A stretch of DNA of 64,000 nt from positions 3,100,001-3,164,000 of the forward strand of contig CM055823.1 of the NCBI GenBank assembly GCA_029582265.1. The letters are read 5' to 3'. Numbering within the stretch: the first letter of the stretch is position 1; the number at the start of each line of letters is the position of its first letter. The DNA is from Zoroaster sp. YZ-2022. Lineage: Eukaryota; Echinodermata; Asteroidea; Forcipulatida; Zoroasteridae. The position numbers and the translations under genes are program-made. The notes below the pieces were generated by a model that was not told the DNA's origin, searched no databases, and worked only from the letters and a program-made list of their open reading frames with translations. Below are positions 47,901-59,900 of this stretch, one piece after another.

Positions 47901-50900
47901 TGCCACACAAAATTCCAAATGGGTTTTCTTAGGGATGTTGCCAAGTGTTGGCTCAATTCAAGCTGCGGTATTCTAAGCTTGAAGATGATCCTGGAATCAA
48001 CAAATTGTGTGGACTTTCCTAACAGACAATTCCCCTATCTCTTTTGTTTTCATATACAGAGATACATCAGTCAGGCTCCGTGTGTCCGTCCGCAAGTTAC
48101 ACAGAATGGTTGGCAACGAAGTAAGTTAACATGATGTATCTCTTTCTCAAGTGGTAAAAGTTTGTTAGAAGTCCAGGGTAAATACTCGACTGGGGTTCAG
48201 TATTTTTTTTTCTTTGAAACCTTGTCTGTAATGAAAATAAGTTTTCAATGCTCATTCGGGACATCTTTGTTAAGTGTTCCTATTGACTAATCTGCCGACC
48301 ACTGTTTTTCGCCATAACTGCAGTGGTACCACATTGCACACATGTGTCACACACGTGTCACACACATCCTTAATATGCTGTACGCTGGCTGCATGGTCAC
48401 TTGATTCAGAATATTGGTACCATTGTAGTTGTGGCAGTGCTCAGTAATTGATTCCAGGATCATCTTCATTGGAGTGCCATGGTCGAGCGGTTTAGTGCAT
48501 CGGATTTGTGTTCTGATGGCTGAGTCGTCTGAATGTGGGTTCGAATCCCGACCGCGACCGTGGTGCTTGTGTCCTTGAGCAAGACACTTTACCATAATTG
48601 CTTCTCTCCACCCAGGGATAAATGGGTACCTGTGAGGGCAGAGAGTTGGTTGTTGTGTTTGATTAGCCCATATGTGCTGAAAAGGCAGCAATAGAGGAAT
48701 GATTTATGCGCCTGATGAGCAGGGGTAATAATGTACAGCGCTGTGATACCTTGTGTAAGAGTGCTTTAAAAATGCCTCCATTATGATAGTATAATGATTG
48801 GTGGATAAGTCTAAATGTAGTTATTAAACAATGTTTCCATGTATTTGTGATTGCCCTCGGAATATGTGTTCGTACATATGCAATTTGTTTTGTTTCTGGG
48901 CCTCCCTTTTTACAGCAGCATACCATCCTGTGCCTCCCACACCCCCTTTTCAACAACTCTTGATCAATCCCTACCTAAAATGTAGATACTCTAAGTACGA
49001 CCAAGCTAGGCCACAGATATGTCTTGCTTAACATTTCATTCATGTAATTCCCTTCTGCAGTTTGTCCTAGAGATGTCCGACTTCCACATTTCGGCGCATA
49101 TAGGGCTAATCAAACACAACAACCAACTCTGCCCTCACAGGTACCCATTTACTCCTGGGTGGAGAGAAGCAATTATGGTAAATTGTCTTGCTTGAGGACA
49201 CAAGCACCACGGTCGCGGTCGGGATTCAGAACACAAATCCGCTTTACTAAACCGCTCGGCCATGGCACTCCATGAGTTGAGTTGTATGTAATATTTTTAT
49301 ACAGGTTAACCCCCTCCCCCAAAAAAATTTAAAGCAAAGTTTCTTAAAGAGGGAGAGAAACAAGAATAAAAAAGGGGAAAAAAGGAGTTATGATGTCCAA
49401 CTATTTGTATCGTAATCTTATATCGTAATTGTTGATTATAAAAATAATTAAAAATTAATTCATTCATTTTAATGCTTGGTGCAATCGTTAAATTGTTGTT
49501 ATTGTTGTTGTCATTTCTTCAGCAATATGTTAGCAACCAGCAGTGTGACTTGGAGATACTTGCCCCGTCTGAGAACAGTAAGTTCCTCAACCTTGCCATC
49601 AATTTGATGGAAAGTTGTTGTAAATGTCATATTCTCTTCTCTTTGTCATTTCAAATCTCTCAAGTGATGTAGTGTTGGTTCTGAGAAGAACCGGTGTTGA
49701 GATAACTTAACATTTCAATCAGTGTATCCTGATTGCCTCCTGTTACGAAAGTTAAGAGCATTTTTTTTTTCATTAGAATGTCCACTCATGAAGGTACCAG
49801 CTCCCACCAGCGTACTGACCTGTACCGTGGATGACCGATGCCTCGGCATCCAATGCTGTGCCTCTCTTGACCTGGTCTTCACCCAATTGTCCACCACTGC
49901 TTGGGCCATGCTTGACCCTTGTGAATTCCAACTGTCCGTTGGTTTGGGGACAGGTCAAAGAAGGTGACCCTCTTTGAATTTGACTGGGGTGTGGAGAGAA
50001 CGATTGACATAGGTGATGCTGTACACATAATGTAAGTTAACAGACCCCAAAAATATCTGAGAATTATTGCTGTTTTTGTTATAAAGAGACAGTATCATCA
50101 CGATCAGAGCAGACTTTCAACAGGGCATGGAATCAGTGTCCTAGTTTAAGATAAACACAGTGACTGAAAATTACTGGCTCATTTATGCAGCAGCAATGGT
50201 AATATGATATTATCATGTGGGGTATTATTTTCAGCCACTGAGATAATCTAAAACTAGCACACTGTTTCCATGTCCTGTTGATCGTGACGATATTGTCCAT
50301 TAAAGAAAATTGTAAAAACTGACATTTTATCTATAACAGATCCGATAACTGATTTGTATTCAAGGGTTTTCTGCATACACATGAAGCACATGTAGTATAT
50401 GTATATACAGGAATTAAATTACATTCGCAATACGTTCGCAACACATTGGCATGCTTATGCATTGTGTATGCCAATAATTGAAAAAATACACTTTAGTATA
50501 AAATGGCGTTTTTTTATTCATCTGATTGGTTTATTTCAGATTTTTGTCTTAATTTTGCGAGATTTATGGTTAAATTTATACAGGTTCAACGTGGACAAAT
50601 TGACGGAGCAGAAAGAATTCCTGATTGATCTCTCATTGACCATATGCATAGACGGCACCTGTCGACCAATCAACCTGCTACAGGAAGCCCATGTGCCCAT
50701 CCCAATCTGCAACCCCAATGCTACCTTCACCCTACCGGGCGATGGAACCGTCGCTGGGTACCTGGCTGATTTGACGGGTGAAATAACCGATGCAGCGGTA
50801 GACTTGGTACTAGACTATCTGGGACTGAAGGTAAATACATCGACCATGAGCTTCTCATCAATCATGGGGATTAACCAGTTCGCGTCGGGAATAAAAAAGT

Positions 50901-53900
50901 TTTTCTGGGCCCCTGTGGCGGGTTTCTTTTTCCCACACAAACAATAATGGAAGCTTCCACAGCGCGTGTCCGTGTCTTCCGAGCATGTCACGGTACACGC
51001 GTGGCTCGTTGCCGTATCAACCAAGAATGCCTATGGCGTGTTTAGATGCTCTCCGATCCACGGTGCCAAAAAAAATTGCGTGTATACTGGTTAATATCAA
51101 CTTTACTATCCCAAATGGATATACTTTGATCCCGATTGAAACCATGTTTTCCCATGGAGGATACCAATAGTCTCTGATCGAGAAACCTTTAGGTGACAAG
51201 GACGTACACTTCTGCATTTATAACTCACAAAAATAACCCAAAGGGTCTGTTTGTTTCACACATATCCAGTACGGTTTAGACAGTTTACTGATCCGGATCC
51301 TGTTTTTGCCGATCCTGCTCGCGTGATCGTGAGATCACACGATCATGATCCGCGATCTTGAGTGAAACAAACAAACACACCCATAGACTACTGCGCAAAT
51401 GTACATGCGCATTGTATCTCTAGTCTGTCTAGCTAGCGATCACCGTGCACATTTCCCCGCACGTTAAGTGTAAAGTTTAAAATTTAACAATCTAATTAGT
51501 TATGAAATAGAACACATAAATGGAAGAAAAGCATGACTAAATGTTGTTCCAGTTCACGTCGGAGGCTGTGTATACACGCAGTTTGTTTTCCCACCACGGA
51601 TCGGAGAGCGTCTAAACACGCCATAGGCATTCTCGGTTGACACGGCAACGAGCCACGCGTGTACCGTGACATGCTCGGAAGACACGGCCAGGCGCTGTGG
51701 AAGCTTCCATTATTGTTTGTGTGGGAAAAAGAAACCCGCACAGGGGCCCAGAAAAACTTTTTTATTCCCGACGTGAACTGGTTAACAATGACAGACAGTA
51801 TTTTGGATGTGAGGGAAGTTTGGCAGTTTTTGACCATTAGCTAGACCAGCAGACATTAAACAAATCGCCTTGCCTGTACACATAGGTGTTGTTTTCAGTT
51901 TAATAATGCTATTACATAAATTGTTTGACTCTAAACTACACAATTATATGAATGGGAATCGCAACGGAAGTTAACTCAAGTTAACTCAAGTACACTAAAT
52001 ATCACATAAATAGACATGCATAGACTATTTTACAAATGAATGCATTTGTAAAATAGTCTATGCATGTCTATTTATGTGATATTTAGTGTACTTGAGTTAA
52101 CTTGAGTTAACTTGTTTATCCAGCAGCGGAGCCTAGTCTAGATTCTCATGAGGGATTTTACTTCCTTCTTTCAACCTTAGCTTGTGGATTCCTTCTGAGG
52201 AATTCTACCTGGCTTTCTATCTGGCATTAATAATAATCATCCATAAAATATTATTAATTATAATAATAATAATAATAATAATAATAATGGAGGCATATTT
52301 AAAGAGCTCTTACACAAGGTATCGCAGCGCTGTATATTATTACCCCTGCTCATCAGGCGCATAAATCATTCCTGAAACCATCTCAGCTCCCTGGGGAATA
52401 TACAGCTCAATTGCTGCCATTTCAGCGCATATGGGCTAAACAAACACATTAACCAACTCTGCCCTCACAGGTACCCGTTTTCTCCTGGGTGGAGAAAAGC
52501 AATTATGGTAAAGTGTCTTGCTCAGGGACACAAGCACCATATTAATATTTTTTATATTTTTGTTTGCCGTAATTTTTAGAATTTCTTGTCAATGGATGCC
52601 TGTAGTCTACCTCCAGCAAGTGATGATAGAAGTAAGTTATGCAATTTTTCATTTTCAAAGAATATTTTTATATAAACACTTTCGCAGATTGAAGCCAGTA
52701 TACTTTTATTGGTAAAATGTCTGTAAATGTATCCATAGAGATATGTATAAGAAAACAAACATGTGAAAATTTCTGGTTATTTTTTTTTTTTTTTTTTATG
52801 TCCTCAGTCATGTTTTTTTCTTCAAATTTTGGCAAATATTCCATGACACTGCATATGTGATGGATGTAAACAAATTAAAAAAAGAATAATAACATTTCAT
52901 AACCACCCTTAATTTTGGCCACCCCAAAAAAATTGGGTTAACCAAATTCATTTTTATGTCCACTTACCCAAATCGATTATTGTTACAAACAACATTGAGG
53001 AACTTAGGATGAATACTTACAGAGGGCCTCTGTGCAAATATTTCTCCATTTTTAGAGAGGCGTGTCATATATAAAATGAACAACATAATTTTTTTTTATA
53101 TCAACTGAAGGTAAAATATAAAAAGTGATTTTGTCAGAATCTCGTTTGCCCCAAATTTAGAAAGGCTTCAGATCCACTGGGTGAAAACTGGTGGTGGTGG
53201 TGGTGGTGGTGGCGGTGGCGGTGGCGGCGGCGGTGGCGGTCATTTTTGAAAGTGGAAATTTTGAATGGTTTCAAATGGTTTATCAGTAGGAAGGTTAAGG
53301 AGTTCAAAGAAAGTGACTTCTGTACAGTATTTACCTGGGGTTTAGATAATAAAACCTGATGTTATTTAGTTTCCTTATGACATAACCTCCCTCAAAATAA
53401 TGAAAGGTCAATTATTAATATTTGCTCAGAAAACCACTTTTATATGTACACTTATTCTTGCATTATTTCTGTTTCACATCAGGTTGTCCAGTGCAATTTC
53501 CAAACAGTCTCCCCCAGTTTTCCTGCCGTATCGACGGCCGTTGTACGGGCCTGCACTGCTGCCTCAACTTGGACCTGAAAGTTACCCAGCTCAGCTCTAG
53601 AGCCTGGTTTGACCTTGACCCCTGCGACTGCAAGATGTCAGTTGGGATGGGGTTGTGGTACTACAATGTGTCGCTGTTTTCTTATGAGTGGGGACAGATG
53701 GAAAGCTTTTCTTTAGGACAAGCTATTGATGTCAAGTAAGTGTGTGGAGTAAAAGTGTGTTTTTAGGAGTGCAAATCTGCGATAATGAATTATAAACACA
53801 AGTATAATATAAGCATGTATAAATGCTACATATCCAAATAAATGCTCAAAGGTGCATAACAATCGGAAAACATTTGAAGTGATTTAATAAATACGTTTAA

Positions 53901-56900
53901 AAATGCCACAAAAGATGCACTTAATATCAGCTTAGGCCAAAAGAAATAGTCTTTGGTTTCTGGTCTCTGCGCGCATCACCTCAGACCTGCACATCAACAT
54001 TGTTAGGTTTGTTTTGCTATGAAACGATGTCTGTTTGCAGCCATAATTGCTGGATGCTGTGGTTTGAAGTGACTTACTCAAATAGGGTTATGAACATTTC
54101 ATCATGTTGAGGCCTCTCTTAGTCACCATCACAGTTTGTGTATGGGAAATTGGGTCTGGTACAAATACCTGCAAAATCCCATATTTCACTGGTTGGCAAA
54201 AAAAACAAGATTACCCCTCAACCCAAATTATGAAATTATGAGAAATCAATTCAAGCATTGACTATCACAAGAAGTCGAGTTCATAAATGACAAGACCAAT
54301 TGCAAAGTAAACTTTGACATCAAAAGCTGAGAGTCACATAAATAAATGATTTGCAGAAGTGCTGGGAGTTGCCGGTTAGTTCACTAACCATTTAACAGTT
54401 GGTTACCTGGTTAACACAAAGTTGACACCTGATGGCAACACAAACTAGATTGTCGGCAAATGGTGCAGTGTGTATAAATTTTCAATCAAAAAGCATCAAT
54501 AAACGTCCCGCAATGATTGGTTTAATAACCAGTGCGGCAAAAGTGAAAATCAAAATGGTCAGAAAATTCTTCCAAATTGTTGGTCGTATTTTTTAAATAT
54601 TGGTTTCAGTTAGCCAGTTTGCAAATTTCTAAACAGTTTAAATAGTGCAGTTTCAATAAGTTCCTCGCAGTTTTCACGAAGTGACGGATTGCTCAAAAAT
54701 CATATTTTTGAGGAAAATGAGTTCAGTCAATATTTGGACTTCATTTCACCAAGTTTTAATCCTCAAAACTATCTAGTTTTCTAATTAAAGTAATGAAGTT
54801 TTGGTAAAATTGAAGTCAACTGTGGTTTTGAGTTTTCACGAAGTGACCGATCGCAGCCTTGTACATGTACATGTATTACTGCATGTATTTTATGCGAACG
54901 GCATGTTTTTAAGTTTTCACGAAGTGACACAATTCGATCACGCCACACGTGTGTTCCACGAAGTTGACGCGTGTCCCTATACTAATGCACGGGAAACGTC
55001 GGTTTGTGAAAACTTGACAACAGCGTGTGCAGTTTTCACGAAGTGACTGTTTGGTTTATAAGTTTATTACTCGTTTATAGTTATTTTCCTCTACAAAACG
55101 AATACAGTTACGTATCATTTGAGATTTCAGCTTTCTAACAAAGTAAAAATTAATGATCTTCAATATTAAAACCGCGGTTTTAAAACTTGACCAACTTCAT
55201 TCGCTTATATCTCGCAATGCAATTTTACCATGACGTGGACGAATATGTCACTTCGTGAAAACTGCAACGAGTTAACCGGTTAACCGCCACCAGCACAAAT
55301 TTATGCTTGCCTGATTTGATATATGTTTACTTAGCTTTTGCATTCACATGAAGTATATGATCCATCCTGTAGCTTGACTGGTTGAATTGTTTATATCAAA
55401 CCAATTTTGAAACTTGTTCATTTTTGGGGAATAGTCAATCCAGACTGAGGGAACAATTACCGTTGACATTTATTTTTATCAGGACAACATAAATCTACAA
55501 GTTGGTTGTTAATTTGAATGTATTCCGTTTAAGGTTTTCCATCGACAAACTGGACGCCACAGACGAGTACGAGGTAGATCTTGCCTTCACTCTCCGCATC
55601 GATGACATCACAACGGACTTCCCCGTCATGGCTGATAAGAGAATCCCGATACCCATTTGTAATCGCAACTTCTCCCTGGCCTTGCCTGGTGACGGCACAG
55701 TCAAAGGTTTTTTCAAGGAGCTTGGGGATAACGTTGGCCAGGCAGCCATCGACCTCGTCTTGAAAGAGTTAAATTTACAGGTAAGATTGAAACAAAAACA
55801 CATCTGCATTATTTATCAAATTAAACATTATTCAGCTTAAAAGACCACTACAAGAAGTATTGTGTGTAAAGATTTCAACTTACATAATACTTACTTGGTA
55901 TCAAGTTTATGATGGTATCAAATATCCCTTGAAATCTTTCTAGCATTTTAGTCAAATAAGTCAAATTTTAGTTTTAAAAAATTTAAATCTGGTATCACAC
56001 ATTTTTTACAAAAAATACTGTAATTACTATAAAACTATTGACTGGTGTGAGAATTGTAAATAAACTTTGCATATTTCTTAGAAATGTGTGCAGACTCAAT
56101 TGAGCCAGTTCACCAATTGATCATTAAGAGAAGGTACAACATCGGTCATGTTGTCAAAACTGCTTTTAAGTAGTCGGTAGGCTTTATTTCTTTGAATCAA
56201 GATAAGCATTCACAATTTTTTACAGATAACAAATGGAGCAAATGGTTACCATTGGCAACTTTTTGTATTTTTTGTGTGTTATCTCTGAAATGAGAGCATT
56301 TCAGGCAGAAGTTCTTTCAGATCATAATTCAGTAATCGGTCAATTTATTACCAATGTTGTACTCTTCCCTTTTTACTATGAATGCACATAATGATCTCAG
56401 TAACAAGTGTTTTATAAAGGGCTTTGATTACACAGGCTTAGTAGTCGATCCTGGTGGATAAAATAAGTTTTATTTCTGTCGCAGTAGCTGTGGTTAATAA
56501 TTAGGTCTTGGATATTTATGCTGAAAAAATGGATTACTGTTAATTAATAACTGGATTACTGTTAATTAATATCTGGATTACTGTTAATTAATATCTGGAT
56601 TATTGTAAATTAATAACTGGATTACTGTTAGTTAATATCTGGATTACTGTTAATTAATATCTGGATCACTGTTTTGTACTTTAACTAGGACGTTATAAGT
56701 GGGGGCTCATGTGAATTACCTGCAGATGTGGCGACAAGTACCCGTAAGTCTAGAGGTTCAAACTAAATATTTTCAAAATGTATATCTCATCAACGTTTGC
56801 AGTAGCACAATGTAATTCTCTTGTTTGAGTTATAAAATATGGTTTATCAAACCACATGGTGTTACCACAAACCAAACCAATACTTAAAATGCATTATGGG

Positions 56901-59900
56901 ATACTATGAAATGGTTCATTGACTATAAAAGAGATGCAGTTGTGATTTCTTTCTTTTAAATTTTATGTCATTCTTCGTTTCACTTTGTATTTTTAGCAAT
57001 ATCTTCAGAGCACACAGTGTGACAGAGGAACTCCAGGCACTTTGAGAAGTAGTAAGTGTTTTAAGAACTAGATTAACCCTAACCTTCCCAAATCCTCCAA
57101 AATCCTCCTTGCTAAAGTGAAGAATTTTGAAGGATTGAGGTTACATGCTCTTTGCTAAAGTGAAGGATTTTGGAGGATTGAGGTTATTAGGCATACTTGC
57201 CTTTCCATGGTACATGTACATCCATGTTTGTTGTAGTGATTGCAAGGTCAGTGCTTGGGTCAGTGGACACTGTTTATTGCTCCATGCATGCAGGGAGGGT
57301 CCCTGGCCATGTACATGTATCACAGATTAGAAACACATGTGTGCATACATGTCATGTGCTTGCTTTACTACTGAAGGATTTTGGAGGATTCAGGTTATGT
57401 GTAAGCAAGTTGGCCTAGGGAGTTAGGGTTAAAGATTATAGATTGATGGATATATGGCACCCATTTTGTCCTCCACACCCAAGGCTGGGGGGAAAAATAC
57501 CTTTTATAATGTTGCTTTATGTAGATAGGACGCACAAATTACCATGCCGGCAATGGCCATGATTTTGTATGTGTCAACAAATAAAATTTCTCCTGTTCTA
57601 GTAAAGCCTAGACTTAACAGAATTCTATTTTAATACACACCCAAAATCCCTTGTTAAAACTGTGCCAATGCTAAGCAATAAGTGGATTCTTTCATAAGGT
57701 TGTCCAGCTGTTGACATCAACCAACTCCCAGACTTCCTTTCCTGTACCATCACCGACTCCTGCCTGGGAATCAGATGCTGTCTGGAGATGGACCTCAAGA
57801 TTGTCACTCGTACCGTCACTGCATGGGTCACCCTGGACCCCTGCAATTTCACTCTGTCAGTCGGCTTTGAGAAATGGGAGTATAGCGTGACCTTATTTCA
57901 CTATCCACTGGGTGACCTCAGGGATGAAGTTATCAACAGTGTTCTGAGAGTGAGGTATGAATATTCTCCACATACTCGGTGCTTTCTCTGTATTTATTGC
58001 TTAGAAAATGTCTTGTTGTACAGCTGAAGATGGTTGTAGATGGTTTCAGACAAGGTGCTCTCAGCTTTGGAAAACAAATTCAACTGTTAAAAAATCTTTG
58101 ATTTCTTCCAAGAACCTCAAGTAGTGTTCAACATGATTGTGTGGGTGAAGTATTTTACACATGTTAGGTGCTTTCATTAGATTTATTCAATTAAAAAAAA
58201 AGAATAAATTGCTTATTTGGTGCAAAGTTAGTGATGCTTTCAAAACATTCTGAGAAAATCTTAGAGAAAACAGGGAAAACAAATTCTAATTGCTTTTTGA
58301 CTTTTTTTCAAAACTGCCAACTTCGGGAATCTGTTGATCAATGGGAGATTTGGTGAATTTTTCAAAGTATGGTTTTCTATACACATTTCTCCATCATCAT
58401 GAAGTACTAAAGCATATTATTATTTCAAAGTATGGTTTTCTATACACATTTCTCCATTATCATGAAGTACTAAAGCATATTATTATTTCAAAGTATGGTT
58501 TTATATACACATTTCTCCATTATCATGAAGTACTAAAGCATATTATTATTTCAAAGTATGGTTTTATATACACATTTCTCCATCATCATGAAGTACTAAA
58601 GCATATTATTATTTCAAAGTATGGTTTTATATACACATTTCTCCATTATCATGAAGTACTAAAGCATATTATTATTTCAAAGTATGGTTTTATATACACA
58701 TTTCTCCATTATCATGAAGTACTAAAGCATATTATTATTTCAAAGTATGGTTTTATATACACATTTCTCCATTATCATGAAGTACTAAAGCATATTATTA
58801 TTTCAAAGTATGGTTTTATATACACATTTCTCCATTATCATGAAGTACTAAAGCATATTATTTCAAAGTATGGTTTTCTATACACATTTCTCCGTTATCA
58901 TGAAGTACTAAAGCATATTATTATTTCAAAGTATGGTTTTCTATACACATTTCTCCATCATCATGAAGTACTAAAGCATATTATTATTTCAAAGTATGGT
59001 TTTCTATACACATTTCTCCATTATCATGAAGTACTAAAGCATATTATTTCAAAGTATGGTTTTCTATACACATTTCTCCGTTATCATGAAGTACTAAAGC
59101 ATATTATTATTTCAAAGTATGGTTTTCTATACACATTTCTCCATCATCATGAAGTACTAAAGCATATTATTATTTCAAAGTATGGTTTACTATACACATT
59201 TCTCCATCATCATGAAGTACTAAAGCATATTATTATTTCAAAGTATGGTTTTCTATACACATTTCTCCATCATCATGAAGTACTAAAGCATATTATTATT
59301 TCAAAGTATGGTTTTCTATACACATTTCTCCATTATCATGAAGTACTAAAGCATATTGTTATTTCAAAGTATGGTTTTCTATACACATTTCTCCATTATC
59401 ATGAAGTACTAAAGCATATTATTATCTCGATAGATTTCCATAGCAAGCAGCCTGCCTTTTTTTGTTTTATATTTTCATAAAAATGTTCATGTTACATTTG
59501 TTTTTGTAGTTAAGCTTACCCTTGATTTCTATTTTGTAGATGGCGTGTGGCTAAGATCACCGAGGACAAGCAATTTGAGATAGACTTGTTCGTAGTCTTG
59601 TGTTTAGACGAAACATGTGACACTGTGACTGTATTTGAAGGCAGTCGTCTGCCGATACCACTGTGTAACACTGAGGAATCTTTCTCCCTTCCCGGTATGG
59701 TCTCTCCTTCTGTTAAATTGACAAGATTTGTACCCTATCCTGTTCATTAGTCGATATGTAATACGCGCATATGTACTTGTAGTACGCGCATTCCTTTTGC
59801 TACTTCCAGTTCCAAAGCTGGCAAACCGTTGCTGTGTAATTTAACCAAAACTCCTTTATTTTAACGTTCAAAATTGATTCTTGAGGCAGAAATTGACTTT

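Noticed and set aside
50831..50947. Extension of the B4-C4 frame past 50830
   Set aside because: A good donor (AAG/GTAAAT) ends the exon. The extension runs into the foldback arm, which is transposon sequence.
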